Positions 48,783-57,516 of a DNA stretch of 64,000 bases are shown here, in pieces. Origin of the DNA: Bacteroidia bacterium (GTDB lineage Bacteria; Bacteroidota; Bacteroidia; Flavobacteriales; Flavobacteriaceae); NCBI GenBank assembly GCA_030430385.1, contig JAUIFO010000003.1:62001-126000 (forward strand). The letters run 5' to 3'. The notes under the pieces were generated by a model. It did not search any database and was not told the origin of the DNA. It saw nothing but the letters and a program-made list of their open reading frames with translations. The position numbers were made by a program, and so were the translations under genes. Position 1 is the stretch's first letter; every line of letters starts with the position of its first letter.

Positions 48783-49349
48783 TTACGCAGTTTGCATTTC
48801 GTGCTTACCTTCATAGACTTCTTCTACTAACTTAGCATTAAATGCTGGTAAATCTTCAGGTGAACGACTTGTTACTAAACCTTCGTCTACAACAACTTCT
48901 TCATCTAACCAATGTGCTCCTGCATTTTCAATATCGGTTTTAATAGAATTGTACGATGTCACTTTTCGTCCTTTTAAAACATCTGCTTCAGCTAACAACC
49001 ATGGTGCATGACAAATTGCTGCTACAGGTTTCTTATTTTCAAAAAACGATTTTACAAAATCTACAGCCTTATCATTTCGTCTTAAAATATCGGGATTAAT
49101 GACGCCTCCTGGCAACATTAAAGCATTATAACTACTCTGCGATACTTCGTCTAGAGTTTTGTCTACTTTGTAAGCATTACTCCAATTTCCGTTATCCCAA
49201 CCTTTGATGTCGCCAGTTTTTAAAGATACAATGTGCACATCTGCACCTGCCTGTTCTAACGCTTTTTTAGGTTCTCTTAATTCACTTTCTTCAAAGCCAT
49301 CGGTTGCTAAAATTGCAACGGTCTTTTTTTCTAAATTTTCCATTATCAT
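48783..49349 (-). CDS. DJ-1/PfpI family protein
   Basis: 188 residues of the class I glutamine amidotransferase-like fold. Nucleophile Cys113 is in AAICHAPWLLAEA; the upstream MLPGGVINPD strand and the DEEVVVDEGLVTSRSPEDLPAF end are typical of the PfpI/YhbO group. The family is linked to stress protection, with protease, deglycase or glyoxalase activity claimed for different members; which applies here cannot be read from sequence. No signal peptide, hence cytoplasmic. Single-gene unit. Confidence 0.92.
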   Translation of the reverse strand: MIMENLEKKTVAILATDGFEESELREPKKALEQAGADVHIVSLKTGDIKGWDNGNWSNAYKVDKTLDEVSQSSYNALMLPGGVINPDILRRNDKAVDFVKSFFENKKPVAAICHAPWLLAEADVLKGRKVTSYNSIKTDIENAGAHWLDEEVVVDEGLVTSRSPEDLPAFNAKLVEEVYEGKHEMQTA

Positions 49350-49473
49350 TTGTGATTTTTCGGGTTAATAATTGTCCATTCAAACTAATGGATATATCAA
49401 CCAAAACCAAAAAATGAGTATGGATTAACCAAGACTTAACAGCTATTGTTAAGAAATCTTAAATACTTGTGAG

Positions 49474-51426
49474 TTAGCGTTTCTTCTTTTTACTCCGGAA
49501 TTTAGCTTTATTTTTTCGTTGATTAAAAGGTACCGCATCATTAAAGGTATGTTTGGGTTTTCCTGGTTTGTTCTTGCGCCATTGCTCTTCTTTTTTAGGC
49601 AGCAAGACGTTCAATAAATCTTGACGACCCAGTTTATTTAAGGTCTTTCGAATCCAGGCCTTATTTTCATCTTTATACCAAAAGAAAAAGCGGTGTTGCT
49701 CGTCTTTTTCTTTTCGCGTTTTTGGCGTGTTGACTTTTTTCAAGGTGTAAGGATGGTAACCACTATAATAAATTACTGTTGCAACCGTCATTGGTGTTGG
49801 TGTAAAGCCTTGTACCTGCTCCAACTGAAAGCCCATATCTTTGGTTTCGGCTGCTAGGTTGGCCATGTCTTCGGCTTCACAAGCTGGATGATTGGAAATA
49901 AAATACGGAATCAACTGAAGATTCAAGCCTTTTTTGATATTGATCTTATCAAAACGTTCTTTAAACTTATGGAAATATGAAAACGAGGGCTTACGCATTA
50001 ACTTCAACACAGGATCACTCGTATGTTCTGGTGCTACTTTTAATCGGCCAGACACATGCTTGGTCATCACTTCTTCAGTATAATCGTCCAGCTCTTTAGC
50101 GTCGGCATTTTTATTGAATTCTGGTACCAGCATATCATGTCTGATTCCAGAGCCGATAAAGGATTTTTTTACTTTAGGATGACTATCAACCGCTTTATAC
50201 AACTCGGTTAACGGTTTATGCGAGGTGTCTAGATTACTGCATATCACTGGCGAAATACAACTCGGCGCCACGCATTTATCACAAATAGCCTGTACCTTAC
50301 CTTTCATTTGATACATATTGGCACTTGGTCCGCCAATATCGGAGAGGTAGCCTTTAAAGTCTGGCATATTTGCGACGGTATCGACTTCTTTCAATATTGA
50401 TTCCTGACTACGCGATGCAATAAATTTTCCCTGATGTGCCGAAATGGTACAAAAGCTACATCCACCAAAACAACCACGATGGATATTGATGGAGAATTTA
50501 ATCATTTCAAACGCAGGAATTGGACCACGTTTATTGTATTTAGGATGTGGTAATCGCGTGTAAGGCAAATCAAAAGACGCGTCAATTTCGGCTTCAGTCA
50601 TTGTAGGATATGGCGGATTTATCATGAGCATCTTACCACCAACACGCTGAAAAATTCGTCGTGCAGCCAACTTATTAGACTCCTGTTCTATGATTTTAAA
50701 ATTAGACGCATAAGCTTTTTTATCCTTTAAACAGGTTTCGTGTGAGGCGATTTCGACATCTTCCCAGTTTTTGTTTTTTGGAATATCGTCTTCGTTAGCA
50801 ATGAGTAAAGCCGTTTGATTTACTGTATTTATACTACTAAATGGTACGCCACGTTCTAATAACCGAACGATTTCACGAAGGGGTTGTTCGCCCATGCCAT
50901 ACACCAGCATATCAGCTTTAGAGCTTTCTAAAATCGTTGGCATGAGTTGGTCACTCCAATAATCATAGTGTGTTACTCGACGTAGCGACCCTTCAATACC
51001 ACCAATCAACACTGGAGTGTCTGGCCATTTGTCTTTTAGAATATTAGAGTATACTGTAGATGCATAATCAGGTCGAAATCCGATATCACCATTTGGTGTG
51101 TAGGCATCTTTATCGCGACGTTTTTTGTTAGCGTTATAATTGCTAATCATAGGATCCATGCAACCACCAGTCACGCCAAAAAATAATCGTGGCTTACCTA
51201 GTTTTACAAAATCCTGAAGATTGTCATTCACATTGGGTTGCGGCACAATAGCGACGCGCAATCCCATACTTTCTAGCAAACGTCCTATTACTGCAGGACC
51301 AAAGGTTGGATGATCTACATAGGCATCTCCGCTAAACAGGATCACATCGAGTTCTTCCCATCCGCGAATTTTAACCTCTCTGTTTGTGGTAGGCAACCAG
51401 TCTGAAAGCTTTAATTCTTCTCGCAT
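49474..51426 (-). CDS. ygiQ: YgiQ family radical SAM protein
   Basis: 650 residues from the ATG at 51426. A longer form from 51468 adds 14 residues, but a consensus -7 box (51433-51440) lies inside that extension, so the shorter start is preferred. An N-terminal domain (GDAYVDHPTFGPAVIGRLLE) is followed by the radical SAM core with the CxxxCxxC cluster Cys319, Cys323, Cys326 (CFGGCSFC) and a Lys/Arg-rich C-terminal tail (about 600-650). The family is widespread; its reaction is not established. It is divergent from the TsaC/Sua5 gene. Confidence 0.92.
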   Translation of the reverse strand: MREELKLSDWLPTTNREVKIRGWEELDVILFSGDAYVDHPTFGPAVIGRLLESMGLRVAIVPQPNVNDNLQDFVKLGKPRLFFGVTGGCMDPMISNYNANKKRRDKDAYTPNGDIGFRPDYASTVYSNILKDKWPDTPVLIGGIEGSLRRVTHYDYWSDQLMPTILESSKADMLVYGMGEQPLREIVRLLERGVPFSSINTVNQTALLIANEDDIPKNKNWEDVEIASHETCLKDKKAYASNFKIIEQESNKLAARRIFQRVGGKMLMINPPYPTMTEAEIDASFDLPYTRLPHPKYNKRGPIPAFEMIKFSINIHRGCFGGCSFCTISAHQGKFIASRSQESILKEVDTVANMPDFKGYLSDIGGPSANMYQMKGKVQAICDKCVAPSCISPVICSNLDTSHKPLTELYKAVDSHPKVKKSFIGSGIRHDMLVPEFNKNADAKELDDYTEEVMTKHVSGRLKVAPEHTSDPVLKLMRKPSFSYFHKFKERFDKINIKKGLNLQLIPYFISNHPACEAEDMANLAAETKDMGFQLEQVQGFTPTPMTVATVIYYSGYHPYTLKKVNTPKTRKEKDEQHRFFFWYKDENKAWIRKTLNKLGRQDLLNVLLPKKEEQWRKNKPGKPKHTFNDAVPFNQRKNKAKFRSKKKKR

Positions 51427-51432
51427 AACAGG

Positions 51433-51440
51433 GCAAAGGT
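51433..51440 (-). promoter_or_regulatory. -7 box for ygiQ
   Basis: Minus-strand TACCTTTG ends 7 bases before the ATG at 51426. If used, the mRNA would be leaderless or nearly so, and translation could not begin at 51468. Confidence 0.5.
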
Positions 51441-51529
51441 AATTAGAAAATGTATTGGTTGGTTTCAAAGAATGTTAATTAGCGTATAGAATTCGGCTAA
51501 CTTCATATACCAGATTCTTTTTTTTGAAG

Positions 51530-51537
51530 TAATTTTG
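51530..51537 (+). promoter_or_regulatory. -7 box for the TsaC/Sua5 gene
   Basis: TAATTTTG matches TAnnTTTG, 18 bp before the ATG at 51556. Confidence 0.5.
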
Positions 51538-51555
51538 CATCTTTAAAAGGTATTA

Positions 51556-52515
51556 ATGAGCATCGTTTCAACAGACATATCTAAGGCGGTACAACTTCTT
51601 AATAACGAAGAGTTGGTAGCCATCCCTACCGAAACCGTTTATGGTTTGGCTGGTAATATCTTTTCTGAAAAAGCGGTTAAAGCTATTTTTAAAACAAAGC
51701 AACGTCCTTTTTTCAATCCGTTGATTGTTCATATAACTTCAGCAGATAAATTAGACGAAATTGTAAGATATGTCCCTGAAAAAGCTAAACTATTGGCAGA
51801 AGCTTTTTGGCCTGGACCGTTAACACTTGTACTTCCTAAAAACAACAATATACCAAAGTTGATTACAGCGGGAAAAGATACTGTTGCTGTTCGCGTTCCA
51901 AATCATCCAAAGACCTTAGAATTGTTGAATCGATTAGATTTTCCATTAGCAGCGCCAAGTGCTAATCCCTTCGGAAGCATAAGTCCAACAACGGCTGAAC
52001 ATGTTGAAGGTTATTTTAAAGACCATATCAAAATGGTTCTTGATGGTGGTGCTTGTCAACGCGGTATTGAATCTACAATCATTGGTTTTGAAAACGATGA
52101 GCCTACTTTATATCGTTTAGGATCAACTTCAGTAGAAGCCATTGAAGAGGTTATTGGTGCTGTAGAAATAAAAAACAAAAAAGACATTGCTCCTGATGCG
52201 CCAGGTATGCTTGATCGACATTATGCGCCTCAAACCAAAACCATATTAGTCGATTCCATTTCTGAAAACATTAGCAATCACGAAGGCAAACGCATTGGTG
52301 TTTTAGCTTATCAAGATTGTATAGACGATGAACGCATTACATTTCAAATTGTGTTGTCTCAAAGCAAAAGTCTTCTGGAAGCGGCTTCAAAATTATATGA
52401 TGCTTTACACCAATTAGACAAACAACATTTAGACATCATCATTGCAGAACGCTTGCCTGATGTTGATTTAGGCAAGTCTATTAATGACCGACTACAACGT
52501 GCCACAGTAAGATAA
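51556..52515 (+). CDS. tsaC: L-threonylcarbamoyladenylate synthase (YrdC + Sua5 domains)
   Basis: Makes threonylcarbamoyl-AMP from Thr, bicarbonate and ATP, the first step of the t6A37 modification of ANN-decoding tRNAs. 319 residues: the YrdC domain (about 1-205) with AIPTETVYGLAGN, KQRPFFNPLIVHI and SANPFGSISPTTAEHV, then a C-terminal Sua5 domain (about 220-319) joined by a linker containing PGMLDRHYAPQT. This is the longer Sua5 form rather than the short E. coli TsaC form. Cytoplasmic, single-gene unit. Its end is 6 bp from that of the convergent lipoprotein gene. Confidence 0.93.
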   Translation: MSIVSTDISKAVQLLNNEELVAIPTETVYGLAGNIFSEKAVKAIFKTKQRPFFNPLIVHITSADKLDEIVRYVPEKAKLLAEAFWPGPLTLVLPKNNNIPKLITAGKDTVAVRVPNHPKTLELLNRLDFPLAAPSANPFGSISPTTAEHVEGYFKDHIKMVLDGGACQRGIESTIIGFENDEPTLYRLGSTSVEAIEEVIGAVEIKNKKDIAPDAPGMLDRHYAPQTKTILVDSISENISNHEGKRIGVLAYQDCIDDERITFQIVLSQSKSLLEAASKLYDALHQLDKQHLDIIIAERLPDVDLGKSINDRLQRATVR

Positions 52516-52521
52516 TACTAT

Positions 52522-53085
52522 TTAAAGATTATCTATATCAGGCTTGATAGTGACTTTCGCTGTAATTGAAACATCTGTGATAAAACTTACAGGGTTATCA
52601 GAGACTGAGCCAGCATAGTAAAATCCGAGAACATTTAATTGTGTTAGTGCTGCATTCACATTAGTAAAATCACCATCTAAGGTAAATAGTGTGTTGTTGT
52701 CATCGGCTTGTCTTAAATTGGTTTGAACAGTATCAAACGATTCTCCTCCTTGACCAATGGAAATCACAATTTCTCCAGCAACATGAGCCTCATCGTTGCC
52801 AACAACATCTTTGTAAAAGTAACGCACAGAGGTGATTTCAATTTTTGTGATTTCATCTGGACTTCCTAAGTATTCTTCAACATTAGGATCTTCTCGAAAA
52901 TCCCACAATCCAGTATTCGATTGAAAATCAACTGCATCTTGAGAGGCGTCATTTGGCACGTTTACTTCTAGCTCTGTAATAAAAGTCGTTTCCACATCAA
53001 ACTCTTCTTCAAAAAGTTCTTCAGCTTCATCACAGTTTAAGTAAAACAGCACTGTAAGTAGTAGTATGAATCTAAATTTAAACAT
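52522..53085 (-). CDS. Putative lipoprotein, unknown function
   Basis: 187 residues with a lipoprotein-type signal (MFKFRFILLLTVLFYLNC, Cys18) and a strongly acidic segment right after it (DEAEELFEEEFD). The rest is predicted beta-rich. No family is recognised. It is 11 bp after the lipoprotein at 53097 and so is probably in an operon driven by the promoter and palindrome at 53608-53657. Asn before the lipobox Cys is atypical, so lipidation is likely but not certain. Confidence 0.6.
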   Translation of the reverse strand: MFKFRFILLLTVLFYLNCDEAEELFEEEFDVETTFITELEVNVPNDASQDAVDFQSNTGLWDFREDPNVEEYLGSPDEITKIEITSVRYFYKDVVGNDEAHVAGEIVISIGQGGESFDTVQTNLRQADDNNTLFTLDGDFTNVNAALTQLNVLGFYYAGSVSDNPVSFITDVSITAKVTIKPDIDNL

Positions 53086-53096
53086 TGCTTACAATG

Positions 53097-53582
53097 TTAG
53101 AGAGGACATTTTACAAACCCTGAAATATCTTCAGCCACTCCAGTATCTAAACTTACTATTGTACCTTCAAAAGTAGCACTTGAACTTACTCCTGTATCTA
53201 CTAAATCTATAGATCCAGATAAACCAACAAACGTTTCGACAGGAACACCTTCAGAAGTGATTTGTAACACAAAAAAAGCATCACTAGGTTGGTCTAAGCT
53301 GTCGGTTAGATTAAACGTTGCTGATCTACAAACACCTTCATGACTAATAGCAATGGCATAGGAAAGTCCGTCTAACTGGTAGAATAGTGAATACACACAA
53401 GAAATATCAAGACCTTCATCAGCTTGCACATTACAGCCTCCATTGCCTTCATTGGTAATGCCTTGAAATCTTATAAAGTTCGTTGGGTTATTGTCATCTG
53501 AACCACCATCATCATCACTACTACAAGCACCTCCTTGAAGAAAGATGAGCATTGGAATTAAAAGTAAAAGCTTAAGTTTCAT
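53097..53582 (-). CDS. Small lipoprotein, paralog A, unknown function
   Basis: 161 residues. The lipobox GGAC-SSDDDGGSDDNN gives a lipid-anchored Cys and an Asp/Ser-rich tether that in Bacteroidota often marks surface lipoproteins. The mature domain includes ITNEGNGGCNVQADEGLDISCVYSLFYQ and ends SGFVKCPL. It is a paralog of 53684-54184, which ends QGSAVCPL and has the same Cys spacing (G-G-C ... C-x-Y/F ... C-P-L). The shared Cys may form disulfides. Function unknown. It has its own promoter overlapped by a palindromic operator 54 bp upstream. Confidence 0.65.
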   Translation of the reverse strand: MKLKLLLLIPMLIFLQGGACSSDDDGGSDDNNPTNFIRFQGITNEGNGGCNVQADEGLDISCVYSLFYQLDGLSYAIAISHEGVCRSATFNLTDSLDQPSDAFFVLQITSEGVPVETFVGLSGSIDLVDTGVSSSATFEGTIVSLDTGVAEDISGFVKCPL

Positions 53583-53607
53583 AACTAAATGGGTTTAAGG
53601 TTTCTAA

Positions 53608-53657
53608 CAAAGTTATCTTAGAAAGTTGTGGGTTCATATACCTAACGTTAGGTATAT
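53608..53657 (-). promoter_or_regulatory. Promoter with 7-2-7 palindrome, lipoprotein A
   Basis: Minus-strand -7 box TAACTTTG (53608-53615); 21 bp upstream is a perfect 22 bp palindrome (53636-53657) with core TACCTAA-CG-TTAGGTA. It covers the -33 region, where no TTG is present. The heptamer and 2 bp spacing follow the NarL 7-2-7 pattern. Palindrome edge to start codon: 54 bp. Confidence 0.7.
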
Positions 53658-53683
53658 TCATTTTAAAGTAAACAGGTTTAGAA

Positions 53684-54184
53684 TTATAATGGACAAACTG
53701 CAGATCCTTGTATTGATTCTGTAACTATTTCAGCGACCATATTATACAAAACACCTTCAAAACTAAAGCTAGTTTCAGCTTCTGTGTTAACTAACCTAAC
53801 TGTTCCTGATTGACCAAAATACACATCTGGATCACTACCATCATACCGAATTACTGTAGCTCCAAATCTAATATTATCGCCTATAAAATTGTCAGACATC
53901 CCAAAGCTTCCATTAATTTCCTGATCACAGCCTCCTGGTACAGTTGCAGAAATAGTAATATCTGCGTTATTGGTTTGATAAAACACAGTAAACGTACACA
54001 GCGTACCCAAATCGTCATCAAAAGTTTCAACAGTGCAGCCACCAATCACCTCTTTTGTGATATCAAGAAATGTTACGGTATTACTATTATTGTCATCTCC
54101 ATCATCATTATCATCACTTGAGGAACACGTAAAAAGGAATACTGATAAAAACACTAGACAGTAAGTCTTAATTGAAGTCTTCAT
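53684..54184 (-). CDS. Small lipoprotein, paralog B, unknown function
   Basis: 166 residues. Lipoprotein signal ending FLFTC (Cys20), followed by the tether SSSDDNDDGDDNNSN. The mature domain matches paralog A in outline: FLDITKEVIGGCTVETFDDDLGTLCTFTVFYQ near the start, SGTVRLVNTEAETSFSFEGVL in the middle and CPL at the end. No family is recognised. It is divergent from the two-component system at 54349-56900. The same palindrome as for paralog A lies exactly 54 bp upstream, with the same distance to a -7 box, which suggests co-regulation. Confidence 0.65.
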   Translation of the reverse strand: MKTSIKTYCLVFLSVFLFTCSSSDDNDDGDDNNSNTVTFLDITKEVIGGCTVETFDDDLGTLCTFTVFYQTNNADITISATVPGGCDQEINGSFGMSDNFIGDNIRFGATVIRYDGSDPDVYFGQSGTVRLVNTEAETSFSFEGVLYNMVAEIVTESIQGSAVCPL

Positions 54185-54209
54185 AATATAATATCAATGG
54201 TTAATAACT

Positions 54210-54259
54210 CAAAAATATCACCTTCTCAATTGCATTCATATACCTATCGTTAGGTATAT
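54210..54259 (-). promoter_or_regulatory. Promoter with 7-2-7 palindrome, lipoprotein B
   Basis: Minus-strand -7 box TATTTTTG (54210-54217), then after 20 bp a near-perfect palindrome (54238-54259) with core TACCTAT-CG-TTAGGTA, one base pair off symmetry. TACCTAT fits the NarL heptamer TACYYMT. It lies between lipoprotein B and the divergent kinase gene and may act on both. Confidence 0.7.
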
Positions 54260-54348
54260 CTATTTTTAAACACAGGCCTTAGCTTTGACATTTAGCCACA
54301 ACTTGCTAGAAAATATTTACTAACTTTAAACTAGCTATTGATTACCAA

Positions 54349-56271
54349 ATGAAACTGTATTTTCTAATTATCATTTTGTGTTCCTGTCTTGTGGAAGCTC
54401 AGACTACTGAAATTGATAGTCTTACAGAGATTACTAAAACATCTGAAGATCGTTTTAAGAAGGCAAAAGTAAATTTACAGCTGGCTAGATTATATGAACG
54501 GATTGACCTCTCAAAAGGAAAAGCTTTCGCGCTTAAAGCGTTTCAGTATAAGGACAACGATTCGTTACTTGCAGAAGTTAATAATCAGTTAGGCCGCTTT
54601 CAATTTTACGCTTCTCAATTAGACTCTGCAGCCTATTATTTTCAAAATACAAAATCACTTTTAAAAACCTTAGGTGATGACAAACGTATTGCCATTGTAA
54701 ATATTAGTCTTGGGGCAATTCAACTTCGGCAAGGTGATTACAATGCAACGATATCAACCTTAACAGAAAGCGCAAAATTCTTTGAAAACACTAAGGACTC
54801 TTTGAATGCTGCTAAATGTTACAGTAATATTGCTAGTGCTTTAGCAGAATTAGAGCTTTTTCCGAAGGCTATAGAATACAGTGAAAAAGCGCTCCAAATA
54901 TTTGAACATTTAGATCAAACCCAATTTAGACTAATTACATTACCAAATTTAGCCACACAATATTATAAAAATGGAGACACACTAAAAGCAATAGATTATA
55001 ATGCTAAGGCCGAATTACTTGCCACTTCTGTAGGAGACAAACGTTCGTTATCGCTTATTTATAATAATCTAGGCGATTTGTATCTCAATAAAAATTCTGA
55101 AAAAGCAAAACAGTATCTTGAAAAAACTATCGCGCTAAAAAATGAACTAAACTTTAAAAAAGGGATTGAAATAGCGCAAAGCAACCTTGGCTATGTACAT
55201 CTGAAGAATAAAAACTATCAAGCTGCCATTAGTAATTTTAATGAAGCTGCAAAGAACATTAAAGGCAAACAATTGGTTTTTGTTTATAACAACCTTCGTG
55301 ACGCTTATAAAGGTATTGGCAATATGACAAAGGCCTTAGAATTTGCCGAAAAGTCAAGTCGGTTGAACGATAGTATTCTCAATTCTGAAAGTCAGAAAAA
55401 CTTCTTAGAGGTTCAAACTAAATATGAAACCGAAAAAAAAGAGAATGAAATCCTTCAATTAAAAACCGACAACTTACAAGTCAACTATAAACGAAAACAA
55501 AATAGAAATCTACTCATTGCTGCCTTGATTGCTTTAGTTCTTACACTATTACTCATTTATATTCTCCAAAAAAATGCCAGACGAAAGCGAGTTATCATGG
55601 AGCAGAATCTAACCATTCAAGAGCAGGATTTTAATCAATTATTAAAGACTCAAGAATTAGAAGGCATCGATGCTATTTTGGATGCTCAAGAACAAGAACG
55701 CTCTAAAATGGCTGCCGACTTGCACGATAATTTAGGTAGTAAAATTGCAACATTGAAACTATTTCTAGAAAGTTATGATGGCGAAGATGACTTTACAGGT
55801 TATTACAACAAGTTGAAAAATCTCATGAACGATACTTATAATGAGATTAGAAGCATTTCAAAGAACAAAAACTTTGGAGCTGAAATTAGCAAAGGCCTTA
55901 TCCCTTCAACTAAGTTAATTGCTAAACAAATTTCAGATTCTAAAAAGATTGATATTAAGGTTAATAATATTGATGTTAATAAACGTATTGAAAATACTTT
56001 AGAGATTCAAATATTCAGAATCATTCAAGAATTATTAACCAATATCATTAAACATGCCAAGGCAACTGAAGCAACGGTTCAGTTTTCAGAACAAGATCAA
56101 GTGTTAACCATAATGGTTGAAGACAATGGTAAAGGTTTCGATATTAGTGCTGCAAGTTCTGGTATTGGATTGATTAATATTGAAAAGCGTATTGAAAAAA
56201 TTGATGGTGAAATGGTCATCGATTCTTCTATTGGAAATGGCACCACAGTAATATTGAATATTCCATTATGA
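54349..56271 (+). CDS. TPR sensor histidine kinase, HisKA_3 (NarX/DesK-like)
   Basis: 640 residues with a signal peptide (MKLYFLIIILCSCLVEAQ), about seven tetratricopeptide repeats (30-340) predicted to be periplasmic, one membrane segment (about 386-404), a coiled coil, a HisKA_3 domain with His459 in MAADLHDNLGSKIA, and an ATPase domain with ELLTNIIKHAKAT, DNGKGFD and GIGLINIEKRI. The HisKA_3 type pairs with NarL-like regulators, and its gene overlaps the next one by 4 bp (ATGA), so the partner is clear. Signal unknown. Similar in layout to the kinase at 21166 but with a different dimerisation domain. Confidence 0.93.
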   Translation: MKLYFLIIILCSCLVEAQTTEIDSLTEITKTSEDRFKKAKVNLQLARLYERIDLSKGKAFALKAFQYKDNDSLLAEVNNQLGRFQFYASQLDSAAYYFQNTKSLLKTLGDDKRIAIVNISLGAIQLRQGDYNATISTLTESAKFFENTKDSLNAAKCYSNIASALAELELFPKAIEYSEKALQIFEHLDQTQFRLITLPNLATQYYKNGDTLKAIDYNAKAELLATSVGDKRSLSLIYNNLGDLYLNKNSEKAKQYLEKTIALKNELNFKKGIEIAQSNLGYVHLKNKNYQAAISNFNEAAKNIKGKQLVFVYNNLRDAYKGIGNMTKALEFAEKSSRLNDSILNSESQKNFLEVQTKYETEKKENEILQLKTDNLQVNYKRKQNRNLLIAALIALVLTLLLIYILQKNARRKRVIMEQNLTIQEQDFNQLLKTQELEGIDAILDAQEQERSKMAADLHDNLGSKIATLKLFLESYDGEDDFTGYYNKLKNLMNDTYNEIRSISKNKNFGAEISKGLIPSTKLIAKQISDSKKIDIKVNNIDVNKRIENTLEIQIFRIIQELLTNIIKHAKATEATVQFSEQDQVLTIMVEDNGKGFDISAASSGIGLINIEKRIEKIDGEMVIDSSIGNGTTVILNIPL

Positions 56272-56900
56272 CCATAAAAATCATCATAGCAGACGATCAT
56301 CAACTGTTTATTGATGGTATTAAATCTATTCTCAGCAAAGCCATTGCTATTGAAACCATTGGTGAAGCCAATAATGGTCTTGAGGTGCTTAAACTTTTAG
56401 AGAACAACCTTATACCTGATGTAATCCTTACAGATATTAGAATGCCTATTATGGATGGCATCAAACTAACTAAAACACTTTCAAAATCTCATCCAACATT
56501 AAAAGTATTGGCATTGAGCATGTTTGACCAAACCACTGATGTTATTGAGATGCTGAATGCAGGAGCCAAAGGCTATGTTACTAAAAATGTTGACAAGTCA
56601 GAATTGATCACAGCACTTCATACCTTAGTTAAAGGCGATTATTATTTTAGTAAAAACTTACCGCAAGATATTAAAGCGTGGTTTGATAAAGAGTCGCTTC
56701 AACCTGAAGAAACCCTATTGACCAAACGTGAAACAGAAATACTTCAACTCATTGCTAAAGGACGCACCTCACTTCAAATTGCAAAACATCTGAAACTAAG
56801 TAAATATACCGTTGACACACACCGAAAGAACATCCACAAAAAATTAAATATAAAAAGCAATACAGGTTTGGTAAAGTATGCTTTAAAACACCTTCCTTAA
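56268..56900 (+). CDS. NarL/LuxR-type response regulator
   Basis: 210 residues. Receiver domain (about 1-120) with IIADDHQLF, phosphoacceptor Asp56 in VILTDIRMP and the ALSMFDQ and GYVTKNV switch regions; LuxR-type helix-turn-helix (about 145-210) with LTKRETEILQLIAKGRTS and KYTVDTHRKNIHKKL. Cotranscribed with the HisKA_3 kinase. NarL-type domains bind inverted heptamers, and two inverted heptamer palindromes lie just upstream of this operon and of lipoprotein A, so they are the proposed targets. Confidence 0.95.
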   Translation: MTIKIIIADDHQLFIDGIKSILSKAIAIETIGEANNGLEVLKLLENNLIPDVILTDIRMPIMDGIKLTKTLSKSHPTLKVLALSMFDQTTDVIEMLNAGAKGYVTKNVDKSELITALHTLVKGDYYFSKNLPQDIKAWFDKESLQPEETLLTKRETEILQLIAKGRTSLQIAKHLKLSKYTVDTHRKNIHKKLNIKSNTGLVKYALKHLP

Positions 56901-56963
56901 TTCGTAAAAATTTGAGCTCATAATCGTTTTACAAATCTGTTGTAAAATATATACGTTCACTAT

Positions 56964-56993
56964 TTGGTAATCAAATATATAATCGTAAATTTG
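56964..56993 (+). promoter_or_regulatory. Promoter of rplM-rpsI
   Basis: TTG (56964-56966), 19 bp spacer, consensus -7 box TAAATTTG (56986-56993). The leader to the GTG start is about 60 nt and contains the hairpin at 57027-57043. Confidence 0.7.
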
Positions 56994-57026
56994 CAAACTC
57001 TTTTTTAAGAGAGAAAAGTTTAACCC

Positions 57027-57043
57027 GCTTGTCGAGAACAAGC
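57027..57043 (+). promoter_or_regulatory. Hairpin in the rplM leader
   Basis: GCTTGT-CGAGA-ACAAGC: a perfect 6 bp stem with 5 nt loop, 17 bp before the GTG start. Ribosomal protein operons often carry such elements for feedback by one of their products; here this is a candidate only. Confidence 0.4.
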
Positions 57044-57060
57044 AATTAATATGAATACGT

Positions 57061-57516
57061 GTGGACACATTAAGCTACAAAACGGTTTCAGCAAATAAAG
57101 CTACTGCTAATAAGGAGTGGGTTTTAGTGGATGCTGAAAATCAAACGCTAGGTCGTTTAGCTTCAAGAGTTGCAATACTTTTAAGAGGTAAACACAAGCC
57201 TAACTTCACACCACATGTTGACTGCGGAGATAACGTTATTGTAATCAATGCAGAAAAAATCAACTTAACAGGTAACAAGTGGAATGACAAAACGTACATT
57301 CGTCACACTGGCTATCCTGGTGGTCAAAGAAGTTTAACTGCAACAGAATTGTATGGAAAAAATCCTGCAAGAGTTGTAGAAAAATCAATTAAAGGAATGC
57401 TCCCTAAAAACAAATTAGGTGCAGATTTATTCCGTAATCTAAACGTTGTTGTAGGTGCTGAGCACAAGCATGAAGCTCAAAAACCTAAAGCAATTAACTT
57501 AAACGAAATCAATTAA
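57061..57516 (+). CDS. rplM: 50S ribosomal protein L13 (uL13)
   Basis: 151 residues with the family core [41 protein letters not shown] and [18 protein letters not shown]. The start is GTG at 57061; the [14 protein letters not shown]-terminus is the usual Flavobacteriaceae form and no ATG is available nearby in frame. Its last base is shared with the first base of rpsI (1 bp overlap, TAATG), so the two are coupled. Confidence 0.97.
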   Translation: MDTLSYKTVSANKATANKEWVLVDAENQTLGRLASRVAILLRGKHKPNFTPHVDCGDNVIVINAEKINLTGNKWNDKTYIRHTGYPGGQRSLTATELYGKNPARVVEKSIKGMLPKNKLGADLFRNLNVVVGAEHKHEAQKPKAINLNEIN

